From assembly GCF_934754915.1 (NCBI RefSeq), contig NZ_CAKVKB010000055.1, forward strand, positions 1 to 21,611: 21,611 bases of DNA, read 5' to 3'. Of this stretch, positions 1-7,385 are shown piece after piece. A program made the position numbers and the translations under genes. The notes beneath the pieces are model-generated. The model was given only the letters and a program-made list of their open reading frames with translations. It made no database searches and was not told where the DNA came from. How positions within the stretch are numbered: the stretch's first letter is position 1; each line of letters starts with the position of its first letter. This DNA is from an uncultured Clostridium sp. (lineage in GTDB: Bacteria > Bacillota > Clostridia > Clostridiales > Clostridiaceae).

Positions 1-1
1 T

Positions 2-676
2 GATTCCGATTATAAAGCATATGATGAAGTAATGGGAAGCAGAAATATCAAGTTTAAACTTAAACTTGATAAAGAAGAAGAGTTTGTTATAGAAATTCCG
101 GGAGAATATAATGTTTATAATGCATTAGGTGCTATAGGAGTGTGTTACAAATTGGGAATCCCTGTAGAATCAATAAAGAAAGGTATAGAAGACACAGTTG
201 TTCCAGGAAGATGTGAAAGAGTGGGAAAAGAGTATAATCTCCCATATGAAATAATAATTGATTATGCACATACACCTGATGGTTTAGAAAATATACTAAC
301 TACAGCAAAAGCATTTACTAAAGGAAAACTTATTGCTATATTTGGATGTGGTGGAGATAGAGATAAAGTGAAAAGACCTCAGATGGGCAAGATTGGAATA
401 GATATTGCAGATTTAGCAATTATAACTTCCGATAATCCAAGAAGTGAAGATCCCATGTCAATAATTGAAGATATCAAGGCTGGTCTTGACAAGGATAATT
501 ATATTATTATTGAAAACAGATATGAAGCAATCAAAAAAGCTATTGAATTAGCAGAAAAAGATGATGTTATAGTAATTGCAGGTAAGGGACATGAAACTTA
601 TCAAATATTAAAGGATAAAACTATACATTTTGATGAAAGAGAAGTTGTTAAAGATATATTAGATAACTTAAGATAA
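2..676 (+). CDS. murE: UDP-N-acetylmuramoyl-tripeptide synthetase MurE, 3' part only
   Basis: This is the C-terminal part of a Mur ligase. The frame is open from base 2, so the gene continues upstream of the window; the ATG at 32 is internal. MurE adds the third amino acid to UDP-MurNAc-L-Ala-D-Glu in the cytoplasm, using ATP. Visible Mur ligase signatures are IDYAHTPDGLENIL, FGCGGDRDKVKRPQM and the C-terminal GKGHETYQ. The motif DNPRSEDP, with DNPR encoded at 431-442, is the signature of enzymes that accept meso-diaminopimelate; lysine-adding MurE proteins differ at the Arg. dapF in the same window fits this. murF follows after 95 bases. Family identity is certain; meso-DAP specificity is inferred from the motif. 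Confidence 0.95.
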   Translation, partial: DSDYKAYDEVMGSRNIKFKLKLDKEEEFVIEIPGEYNVYNALGAIGVCYKLGIPVESIKKGIEDTVVPGRCERVGKEYNLPYEIIIDYAHTPDGLENILTTAKAFTKGKLIAIFGCGGDRDKVKRPQMGKIGIDIADLAIITSDNPRSEDPMSIIEDIKAGLDKDNYIIIENRYEAIKKAIELAEKDDVIVIAGKGHETYQILKDKTIHFDEREVVKDILDNLR

Positions 677-771
677 GTTAAGAAATAAATGTATATATTG
701 AGAGAGATGATAATACATAGGATTTTAGAATTTTATTATTATTTCTTGATTGAACAAAGGGGTGCATAATT

Positions 772-2127
772 TTGGATTTAAACATAAAAGAAGTGATAGA
801 AGTTGTTAAAGGTGAAGTGATAATTAAAAATAATGATGGAAAATTTAATAAAATTTCAACAGATACAAGAAAAATAGAAGAAGACAATCTATTTATTGCA
901 CTAAAAGGAGCTAATTTTAATGGAAATAATTATGCTGTAAGTGCCATAGAAAAAGGGGCTTCTGTTGTAATAGTAGATGAAATTAATTTTAAGGAAAATG
1001 AATTAAATAACAAAGGTACAATTATAAAGGTAAAAGATACTAAAAGCGCTCTTGCTGATCTTGCTGAATATTATAGAAATAAGCTGGGAATAAAGGTTGT
1101 AGGGGTTACTGGCTCTACAGGAAAAACTTCTACAAAAGACCTCATTGCAGCATTTTTAAGTGGAAAATATAAAGTTTTCAAAACACAAGGAAATTTTAAT
1201 AATGAAATAGGGCTTCCTCTTATGATTTTCGAATTAAATAAAGATTATGATATATCTGTATTAGAAATGGGAACAAGCAATTTTGGAGAAATAAATAATC
1301 TTGCCAAAATAGCACATCCAGACATAGCAGCAGTAACAAATGTAGGGGTAGCTCATATAGAATACTTGAAAACAAGAGAAAATATACTTAAAGAGAAGAT
1401 GAGCATTACTAACTTTTTTGAAGAAAATAATTATGTTGTAATAAATTGTGAAAATGATATGCTTCAAACTGTAAAAGATGAAGACTACAAAAATGCAGTT
1501 ATACAGAGAACTGGATATGATTCAAAATATGATATGTATGCTGAAAATATAGAACTTACATGTGAAACTACTTCATTTGATGCTGTATGTGGAAATGAAA
1601 AACATAGATTCACATTAAATATGGTTGGAGAACATAATGTATTAAATGCGTTGCTTGGAATACAGATTTCAAAAGATTTTGGACTTACATTTGAAGAGAT
1701 GGAAAAAGGTCTTAATAATTTTAAAGCAACTTCAATGAGACTGGAACTTATAAAAAAAGATGATTTTGTAATTATAAATGATTCATATAATGCAAATCCG
1801 GATTCAATGAAAGCAGCACTTAATGTTTTGAATAGCTATAATAAAGGTAGAAAAATAGCTGTTCTTGGGACTATGGGTGAACTAGGAGATTATTCAAATA
1901 GAGCACATAAAGAAGTAGGAGAGTTTGCAAAGGAAAAGGCAGATTTTCTGTTTACAACTGGAGAATATAAAGAAAATTATAAAGAAGGATTTGGAGAAAA
2001 TACATTGGTATTTAATACAAAGGATGAATTGATAAGTTCATTAAAGAAAATGATAGATCCAAATGATACTATTTTAATAAAGGCATCAAGAAGTGCCAGA
2101 TTTGAAGAAATAGTGAAGGAATTATAA
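772..2127 (+). CDS. murF: UDP-N-acetylmuramoyl-tripeptide--D-alanyl-D-alanine ligase MurF
   Basis: MurF joins D-Ala-D-Ala to the UDP-MurNAc-tripeptide, the last cytoplasmic step of precursor synthesis. The 451-residue protein has the normal family length. It has an N-terminal substrate domain (about 1-105), the ATP-binding P-loop GVTGSTGKTST at 111-121 followed by NFNNEIGLPL, the central motif GEHNVLNAL, and a C-terminal domain with the typical NDSYNANPDSMKAAL. The start is TTG at 772. It is chosen because AAAGGGGTG (756-764) lies 7 bases before it and no ATG fits. It sits between murE and mraY in the usual dcw order, 45 bases before the mraY ATG. The TTG start may lower translation; that is inference. 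Confidence 0.97.
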   Translation: MDLNIKEVIEVVKGEVIIKNNDGKFNKISTDTRKIEEDNLFIALKGANFNGNNYAVSAIEKGASVVIVDEINFKENELNNKGTIIKVKDTKSALADLAEYYRNKLGIKVVGVTGSTGKTSTKDLIAAFLSGKYKVFKTQGNFNNEIGLPLMIFELNKDYDISVLEMGTSNFGEINNLAKIAHPDIAAVTNVGVAHIEYLKTRENILKEKMSITNFFEENNYVVINCENDMLQTVKDEDYKNAVIQRTGYDSKYDMYAENIELTCETTSFDAVCGNEKHRFTLNMVGEHNVLNALLGIQISKDFGLTFEEMEKGLNNFKATSMRLELIKKDDFVIINDSYNANPDSMKAALNVLNSYNKGRKIAVLGTMGELGDYSNRAHKEVGEFAKEKADFLFTTGEYKENYKEGFGENTLVFNTKDELISSLKKMIDPNDTILIKASRSARFEEIVKEL

Positions 2128-2140
2128 AAACATAAATACG

Positions 2141-2175
2141 AAGGAGGTGAACTGCCTAAGAAGGCAGATAAAATG
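2141..2175 (+). promoter_or_regulatory. mraY ribosome binding site with a bridging hairpin
   Basis: A near-perfect Shine-Dalgarno AAGGAGGTGA (2141-2150) lies 22 bases before the mraY ATG (2173), too far for normal use. Between them is a perfect 6-bp hairpin: CTGCCT (2152-2157), loop AAGA (2158-2161), AGGCAG (2162-2167). If it folds, only TGAA plus ATAAA, 9 bases, remain between AGGAGG and ATG, the optimal spacing. No other in-frame ATG, GTG or TTG lies near. The bridging role is inference. Confidence 0.6.
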
Positions 2176-3153
2176 GAATTAATAACAACAAACAACCTGT
2201 TTAGTACGACACTTTTAGCACCATTAGTAATAGCACTTATATTTTCATTAGTACTTGGACCTATATTTATACCTATATTACACACTCTAAAATTTGGCCA
2301 GAATATAAGAAAAGAGGGACCTAAAAGTCATCAGAAAAAAGCTGGAACACCAACAATGGGAGGAATTATATTTTTTATTTCAGTTGCAGCTACAATGTTG
2401 ATTACAGGACCTAGTCTTTCAGATCCTAAAATGATAATTTTATATTCATTTTTAGCATTTGGTTTTATAGGATTTTTAGATGATATGTTGAAAATAATCC
2501 ATAAAGATAATTTAGGACTTAGAGCTGGACAAAAAATGATACTGCTTCTTCTATTCTCAGTTGCATTAGCGTTTTATGGATATATGAAAATAGGAACTGG
2601 AATCATAATACCATTTACAAATGGATTTAAATTAAATATTGGAATATTATATATACCTTTTATAATTTTATATTATGCTGCAGTAACAAATGCAGTAAAT
2701 TTAACAGATGGTATTGATGGTCTTGCAACAAGTGTTACAATAATAGTTCTTACTTTTTTTACAATCGTAGCTTTTAAATCTGGAAATACAGATGTAGCAG
2801 TGTTTTCAATAGCTTTATGTGGCGCATTGCTAGGTTTCTTAAAATATAATGCATTTCCAGCAAAAATATTTATGGGAGATACAGGTTCTTTAGCATTAGG
2901 AGGTGCAGTAGGTACAATTGCATTAATGCTTGGAATGGAATTATGGGTAGTAATTGTTGGATTGATGTATGTAATAGAGACATTATCAGTTATTATTCAG
3001 GTAACATATTTTAAAAAGACTGGTAAAAGAATATTTAAAATGGCTCCAATTCATCATCATTTTGAGCAATGTGGATGGAGTGAAGTAAAGATAGTTGCTG
3101 TATTTTCATTAATAACAGCAGTGTTATGTTTAATTGGATTTATAGCAATATAG
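2173..3153 (+). CDS. mraY: Phospho-N-acetylmuramoyl-pentapeptide transferase MraY
   Basis: MraY transfers phospho-MurNAc-pentapeptide from UDP to undecaprenyl phosphate at the inner face of the membrane, making lipid I. The 326-residue protein is rich in membrane helices (about ten in the family). It shows the hallmark motifs: FGQNIRKEGPKSHQKK with GTPTMGG (41-64), FLDDMLK with Asp103/Asp104, NLTDGIDG (176-183), MGDTGS with Asp236, and the histidine-rich APIHHHFE (291-298). The length is normal. The ATG at 2173 is the only sensible start codon and gives roughly ten residues before the first helix. Its ribosome binding site is unusual, with a hairpin between SD and ATG. The SEDS gene follows 24 bases later, apparently in one transcript with murE-murF. 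Confidence 0.97.
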   Translation: MELITTNNLFSTTLLAPLVIALIFSLVLGPIFIPILHTLKFGQNIRKEGPKSHQKKAGTPTMGGIIFFISVAATMLITGPSLSDPKMIILYSFLAFGFIGFLDDMLKIIHKDNLGLRAGQKMILLLLFSVALAFYGYMKIGTGIIIPFTNGFKLNIGILYIPFIILYYAAVTNAVNLTDGIDGLATSVTIIVLTFFTIVAFKSGNTDVAVFSIALCGALLGFLKYNAFPAKIFMGDTGSLALGGAVGTIALMLGMELWVVIVGLMYVIETLSVIIQVTYFKKTGKRIFKMAPIHHHFEQCGWSEVKIVAVFSLITAVLCLIGFIAI

Positions 3154-3177
3154 TAATTTTATTGGGAGGATTTATAT

Positions 3178-4317
3178 ATGAAAGTCAATAAGCCCAGAAG
3201 GAAAAGAAAGAGAATTATGGGTGAAATAGATTATGGTGTATTCTATACAGTACTTCTTCTTGTGGCAATAGGCACAGTTATGATATATTCTGCAAGTTCA
3301 TATTATGCTATGTTTACATCTAAAGATAGCATGTTGTTTTTAAAGAAACAACTTCTTTTAGTGCCGCTCGGATTAGGCTCTATGCTTTTCATGATGGGAT
3401 TTGATTATCATAAGATAAAAAAGTATTCAATAGCATTATTGTTAGCATGTATACCGTTATTGTTGGCAGTTTTTCTTTTTCCAGATGTAAATGGAGCACA
3501 AAGATGGATACAGCTTGGACCATTAAGCTTTCAGCCATCAGATCTTACTAAATATGCAGTGGTACTATTTTTAGCTATGGGATTGGAAGCCAAAGGAGAA
3601 GGAATAAAAAATTTCTGGACAGGAGTTGTACCATATTTGTGTGTATCAGGCTTCTTTGCTGCATTGATTCTAGCTGAAAAAAATTTAAGTATAGCATCTG
3701 TAATAATGATAGTTACTTTTATAATGCTCTTTGTATCAGGAGCTAGGAACTTTCATTTATTTGGAATTGTAGCTCCAGCTATGTTTGCAGCTGCTACGTT
3801 TTTTACACTTTCAAGTTCTTATAGAAAAGCAAGGCTGCTTAATTTCATTGATCCATGGAAAGATGCAGCTAAAAATGGGTATCAGCTTATACAGTCTTTT
3901 TATGCATTAGGAGCTGGAGGAATAACTGGTCTTGGTCTTGGACAGTCAAGACAGAAGACTTTATATATGCCAGAACCCCATAATGATTTTATATTTTCAA
4001 TAATAGGTGAAGAGCTTGGATTAATAGGATGTATATTTATAATAGCTCTGTTCTTAATATTTATATGGAGAGGGATAAATATTGCTCTTAAAGCAAAGGA
4101 TACTTATGGTACATTTTTAGCAGTTGGAATTACATCTGTAATAGCAATACAATGTATAATAAATATTGCAGTAGTTACAGGCTCAATGCCGGTTACAGGA
4201 GTTCCATTACCTTTTATAAGTTATGGAGGTACTTCACTTGTTGTAAATATGACAGCAATGGGTATACTATTGAACATATCAAGACAGATAGAAGGAAAAG
4301 AAGAAATTAAAAATTAA
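3178..4317 (+). CDS. ftsW: SEDS family peptidoglycan glycosyltransferase (FtsW/SpoVE type)
   Basis: This integral membrane protein of 379 residues belongs to the SEDS family (FtsW/RodA/SpoVE), which polymerises lipid II into glycan strands with a partner class B penicillin-binding protein. Family motifs include NGAQRWIQLGPLSFQPSDLTK (105-125), PEPHNDFIFSIIGEELG (265-281), in which Asp270 matches the catalytic Asp of RodA, and VPLPFISYGGTSL near the C-terminus. The loop usually reading QPDLGT or EPDLGT reads AEKNLSIAS here, with Asn169 in place of Asp. GGGAGG sits 8 bases or so before the ATG. The position after mraY and the mostly vegetative block favour FtsW, but SpoVE cannot be excluded from sequence alone. 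A terminator follows at 4331. Confidence 0.93.
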   Translation: MKVNKPRRKRKRIMGEIDYGVFYTVLLLVAIGTVMIYSASSYYAMFTSKDSMLFLKKQLLLVPLGLGSMLFMMGFDYHKIKKYSIALLLACIPLLLAVFLFPDVNGAQRWIQLGPLSFQPSDLTKYAVVLFLAMGLEAKGEGIKNFWTGVVPYLCVSGFFAALILAEKNLSIASVIMIVTFIMLFVSGARNFHLFGIVAPAMFAAATFFTLSSSYRKARLLNFIDPWKDAAKNGYQLIQSFYALGAGGITGLGLGQSRQKTLYMPEPHNDFIFSIIGEELGLIGCIFIIALFLIFIWRGINIALKAKDTYGTFLAVGITSVIAIQCIINIAVVTGSMPVTGVPLPFISYGGTSLVVNMTAMGILLNISRQIEGKEEIKN

Positions 4318-4330
4318 AATGAATTTAAAG

Positions 4331-4366
4331 CAGAATGGTAAATGAATGTTTGCTATTCTGTTTTTT
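4331..4366 (+). terminator. Rho-independent terminator after the mur/SEDS genes
   Basis: CAGAATGGTAAA (4331-4342) pairs with TTTGCTATTCTG (4349-4360) over 12 bp with two G-U pairs and a 6-base loop, followed by TTTTTT. It starts 13 bases after the SEDS stop codon. It separates the mur genes from the ftsQ group. Confidence 0.85.
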
Positions 4367-4615
4367 AAATAAGAAATCTAAGATTATTTTTCAGAAGATT
4401 ATTTATTGGTGAATGCTTCATAATTATATTTATATAATCTCAATCAATATATAGTATCTACTTTTAATTACTACATTCTATATATCGATTTGGGTTTGAT
4501 GTTTATAGTAATATGAAAAATCTTCACTCAAATAAAAATGTAATGAAAATACATGTGCAAAGTGGTATTATATATATGAAATTTATTAAATTAAGAAATT
4601 GTTATTTAGATAGAG
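4367..4615. other. AT-rich intergenic region before ftsQ
   Basis: Together with the terminator this 298-base gap has no credible open reading frame on either strand and no RNA gene I can recognise. In Bacillus-type dcw clusters murG (and often murB) would occupy this place; neither is present. The only regulatory signal I can support is the extended -10 element just before ftsQ. Confidence 0.6.
4563..4571 (+). promoter_or_regulatory. Candidate extended -10 promoter for ftsQ
   Basis: TGGTATTAT matches an extended -10 (TGn followed by TATTAT at 4566-4571), about 45 bases before the ftsQ start. No good -35 box lies 16-18 bases upstream, so the call is weak. A promoter is expected here because of the terminator at 4331-4366. 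Confidence 0.35.
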
Positions 4616-5431
4616 GTGAGAAAAATAAAATCAGCCAAAAAGCCTACAAATGAATTTATTATAAGGCAGCGTAAAAGAAAATTGGTAAAGAAGATTATAC
4701 TTATGTGTATAATATTGATAGTTGGAATAATTTTATTTATAACAAAATCAAATGTATTTCTTATTAAGAAAGTTTCAATTCTTGGAAATCCTGCAATGAG
4801 TGGAGAGGATGTAAAAGAAAGAACAGAGTATTTAATAGGGCAAAATATATTTTTTATTAAAAAAGGTGACATAATAAAAACAGCAGAAGAAAATCCATAT
4901 GTAAAAACTGTTGAAATAACAAAAACTTATCCTAGACAAGTAAATATAAGGATTACTGAAAAGCAGGGAGTGTTTTGTGTTGAAAAAGATGGTATGTATT
5001 ATGTTTTTAGTGAAAAAGGAATGCTTTTAGAAAAAACAGATAATATTGATAATAGAAATTTAATACGGATGTTGGGTATTGATGATAAAATTGATAATAT
5101 GGAACTTGGGAGTGCAATAAGTGAAAACTTGAGAATGATTAATATTTTGGATATTTTTTCTCAGATAGCTGAAACAAATCCAACAAATTTTAAAATTGAT
5201 TATATTGATTTAAGTGATTTTATGAATATAAAAGTATATATTGGAGATGTTGAAGGAAGACTAGGTAATGATGAGAATATACCTGATAAAATGAATAAAT
5301 TGATGCATATTGTTGAAAATACAGAAATAGGTATTCAGAAAGGATATGTTGATGTAGGTTTTGATGGCTCTCCAGTGTATTATAAAGAAGAGAAAAGTGA
5401 AGAAGGGAATATTGAAAATGAAGGTGTCTAA
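4616..5431 (+). CDS. ftsQ: Cell division protein FtsQ/DivIB
   Basis: FtsQ (DivIB) is a bitopic membrane protein of the divisome that scaffolds FtsL and FtsB (DivIC). Seen here: a short basic cytoplasmic tail, one membrane helix (about 24-44), then an extracellular POTRA domain (about 47-118, from FLIKKVSILGNPAMSGEDV onward) and a beta domain ending in an acidic tail. The length of 271 residues is normal. The start is uncertain. GTG at 4616 lies inside the only SD-like sequence (GAGGTGA, 4613-4619) and has nothing good upstream of it. The in-frame codon 5 bases after that SD is ATA (4625), which would give 268 residues. The 3' end overlaps the next gene by 14 bases, suggesting translational coupling. 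Confidence 0.9.
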   Translation: MRKIKSAKKPTNEFIIRQRKRKLVKKIILMCIILIVGIILFITKSNVFLIKKVSILGNPAMSGEDVKERTEYLIGQNIFFIKKGDIIKTAEENPYVKTVEITKTYPRQVNIRITEKQGVFCVEKDGMYYVFSEKGMLLEKTDNIDNRNLIRMLGIDDKIDNMELGSAISENLRMINILDIFSQIAETNPTNFKIDYIDLSDFMNIKVYIGDVEGRLGNDENIPDKMNKLMHIVENTEIGIQKGYVDVGFDGSPVYYKEEKSEEGNIENEGV

Positions 5432-6143
5432 ATCACAGATATTTATAGCTTTTGTTTGCGCATTGCTTGGTTTTTTATTATCATATCAATTTAAGGTTCT
5501 ATCTAATCAGAATTCTACTAATATGAATATATACAATCAACAAGATGTTATTTCTGAAATAGAGAATCTTAGAAAAGAAAAGGAAGAATTGGCAGCAACA
5601 AATTCAAAACTATCAGATGAATTAAAACAGCTTGAAGAAGCTGCTGCAAAAGATGGAGATGTGGGAAAAGAAATAAAGAATCAGCTTGATGCAGCAAGAA
5701 TGCAGCTTGGAGTGGTAGATGTAAAAGGTCCTGGAGTGGTCATCACAATAACTCCTAAAACATCAATTTTTAATGCTAATTCAAATGATACAAGCAGAGA
5801 TATTGGTGAAGATGAAATAGTTCATTTAGTAAATCTTTTATGGTATTCAGGTGCAGAAGCTATTTCTATAAATGATATGAGAATAACCCCACAGACAGGG
5901 ATAAAAACTGCAGGTAATGGAATATCAATCGGATCAGCAGGAAGAGTTTATCCAAATGAGAAAATTGTAATAAAAGCTATAGGAGATAAAGGAAGACTTA
6001 ATGTGGGAGTATCTTTCCCAGGATCTTTGGAATATCTTGCACTATTAAACTACAATAATGAAATAAAATCAGAAGATGAAATTTTTATTGCTAAAACTAC
6101 TCAGTCATTAAAAAGTGAATTTATAAAATCAGTTAAAGAATAG
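5418..6143 (+). CDS. DUF881 family membrane protein (YlxW/YlxX-like), copy 1
   Basis: This 241-residue protein belongs to DUF881, a family of unknown biochemical function found in dcw clusters of Gram-positive bacteria. It has an N-terminal membrane anchor (about 8-24), an extracellular coiled coil (about 45-80, rich in Glu, Lys and Leu), and the DUF881 domain with VKGPGVVITI, WYSGAEAISIND and VIKAIGDKGRL. The start is taken at ATG 5418. The frame is open from 5361, but that stretch lies inside ftsQ and encodes non-family residues, and AGAAGGGA (5401-5408) serves 5418. It overlaps ftsQ by 14 bases and precedes sbp by 11 bases. A role near the divisome is inferred from position only. Confidence 0.9.
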   Translation: MKVSKSQIFIAFVCALLGFLLSYQFKVLSNQNSTNMNIYNQQDVISEIENLRKEKEELAATNSKLSDELKQLEEAAAKDGDVGKEIKNQLDAARMQLGVVDVKGPGVVITITPKTSIFNANSNDTSRDIGEDEIVHLVNLLWYSGAEAISINDMRITPQTGIKTAGNGISIGSAGRVYPNEKIVIKAIGDKGRLNVGVSFPGSLEYLALLNYNNEIKSEDEIFIAKTTQSLKSEFIKSVKE

Positions 6144-6154
6144 GAGATAGTAAA

Positions 6155-6547
6155 GTGATTGCAACAATAGGATTGTTAATTGGAATAATATTGGGTTTTG
6201 TCTTAGATGTAAATATATCAGATAAACTTTCAGCATATATGTCAGTTGCTATATTGGCATGTCTTGATTCAGTATTTGGAGCTGTTAGAGCAAGTTTATC
6301 TAAGAATTTTCAGCCGGACATATTTATTTCGGGTTTCTTTGGTAATGCACTTTTAGCAGCACTTCTTGCTTATTTAGGAGATAAGCTGGGAATACCTATT
6401 TATATTGCAGCAGTAATTGTATTTGGTGGAAGAATATTTGATAATTTTGCAATTATAAGAAGACTTTTACTAGAACAGCTTAAACATAAAAAGATAAAAA
6501 ATATGAGAAAAAAGATAAAGGAAAAACAACAGTTTGATAATATATAA
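6155..6547 (+). CDS. sbp: Small basic protein family (Sbp, DUF1290)
   Basis: This is a small hydrophobic protein of 130 residues with three to four predicted membrane helices and a strongly basic C-terminal tail (KHKKIKNMRKKIKEK). It matches the small basic protein family encoded beside ftsQ/ftsA in Bacillus and Clostridium. Conserved features are ACLDSVFGAVRA, FISGFFGNALLAALLAYLGDKLG and FGGRIFDN. The function is not established. The start is GTG at 6155, with TAGGAGAT (6141-6148) in front overlapping the stop codon of the preceding gene. It is sandwiched between two DUF881 genes with short gaps, so the three proteins are probably made together. Confidence 0.93.
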   Translation: MIATIGLLIGIILGFVLDVNISDKLSAYMSVAILACLDSVFGAVRASLSKNFQPDIFISGFFGNALLAALLAYLGDKLGIPIYIAAVIVFGGRIFDNFAIIRRLLLEQLKHKKIKNMRKKIKEKQQFDNI

Positions 6548-6559
6548 GGGGTGTGCAAA

Positions 6560-7294
6560 GTGAAGAAAAAACCTCAAAACTTCTTTATTTTAATAGCCAC
6601 TTTGTTGTTAGGATTTCTAATTTCTATTAATTTTAATATTGACAGAGAAAATAAGTATACTTCATTAAATACAATGGAATATCATGAAGCCATGGAGGAA
6701 AGATCTAGACTTTATAAGGAAATAGGAGCTCTTAAAGAAAGCAATGTTGAAGCTAATATAAAAATAAATCAATATAAACAAGATGATGTGAAAAATGATG
6801 AAATATTGGAAGATATGAAAGAACAGATAACAGATTATGAAATGTTCACAGGTTTTTCAGAAGTTGAAGGTCCTGGAATAGTATTGACTTTAAATGACGG
6901 GGTTACTGATGCAAAAAGTGAAGGATATGATGAAATCATGAATAAACTTCTTCATGATAATGATATGGCACTTGTGTTAAATGAATTACGTCAGGCAGGT
7001 GCTGAGGCAATAAGTGTAAATAATCACCGTGTTGTTCCATGGTCTGGTGTAATATGTGCATGGGCATTTATACAATTTGACGATTCAGACATGGAGTCCG
7101 CACCATTTAAAATTTATGCTATAGGTGATCCAGAAAAACTTAAAGCATCACTTTTAGAAGATGGAAGCCATGTAAAACAGCTCATGATAAAAAAACTGTT
7201 TGTTGAAATAGAAGAACGTGAAAATATAACAATACCAGCATCAAGTGCAGATAGTAATGTTGTCTATATGGAGAGAGATGAAAATTTAAAATAA
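6560..7294 (+). CDS. DUF881 family membrane protein, copy 2
   Basis: This second DUF881 paralogue has 244 residues. It has a basic N-terminus, one membrane helix (about 7-24), a coiled-coil stretch (about 40-85), and the family domain with VEGPGIVLTLNDG, LNELRQAGAEAISVNNHRVVPWSG and KIYAIGDPEKL. The start is taken at GTG 6560 because AAGGGGTG (6546-6553) lies 6 bases before it; the upstream in-frame GTG at 6551 is part of that SD. The middle of the domain (VICAWAFIQFDDSDMES) differs from the more usual CAGPTILVNG-type stretch of the family. Sbp lies immediately upstream. No function is known beyond the dcw association. Confidence 0.9.
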   Translation: MKKKPQNFFILIATLLLGFLISINFNIDRENKYTSLNTMEYHEAMEERSRLYKEIGALKESNVEANIKINQYKQDDVKNDEILEDMKEQITDYEMFTGFSEVEGPGIVLTLNDGVTDAKSEGYDEIMNKLLHDNDMALVLNELRQAGAEAISVNNHRVVPWSGVICAWAFIQFDDSDMESAPFKIYAIGDPEKLKASLLEDGSHVKQLMIKKLFVEIEERENITIPASSADSNVVYMERDENLK

Positions 7295-7308
7295 AAAATT
7301 ATTTTCCA

Positions 7309-7337
7309 TTGAAGGAAATTTGAATTTTATATAGAAT
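7309..7337 (+). promoter_or_regulatory. Candidate sigma-A promoter for ylmE-sepF-ylmG-ylmH-divIVA
   Basis: TTGAAG (7309-7314) and TAGAAT (7332-7337) are separated by 17 bases, about 50 bases before the ylmE ATG. Both boxes are close to the vegetative consensus. In such AT-rich DNA chance matches occur, so confidence is moderate. Confidence 0.5.
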
Positions 7338-7385
7338 ATAAAAATAATGAGGCAAAGAAAGGATTAAGTTTAAAGGTGCATTACA

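Noticed and set aside
680..747. Inverted repeat AAGAAATAA / TTATTTCTT before murF
   Set aside because: The arms are only 9 bp of AT-rich DNA with a 50-base loop and no T-run; chance is a sufficient explanation.
678..887. Minus-strand open frames opposite murE-murF, murF-mraY, ftsQ, rluD, pyrR, rlmL, rpiR, dapF, lipoprotein and pilB (for example 678-887, 1977-2285, 16408-16674)
   Set aside because: They lie opposite strongly recognised genes, have no SD or family motif and an unnatural composition rich in Ile, Phe and Ser, as expected of antisense frames in AT-rich DNA.
6551..6559. GTG 6551 as start of the second DUF881 gene
   Set aside because: It is part of the SD AAGGGGTG that correctly serves GTG 6560.
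7288..7320. Hairpins AAAATAA/TTATTTT and TTTCC/GGAAA after the second DUF881 gene as a terminator
   Set aside because: The first stem is A/T only and the second 5 bp; neither is followed by a proper T-run. A terminator is possible but not supported.
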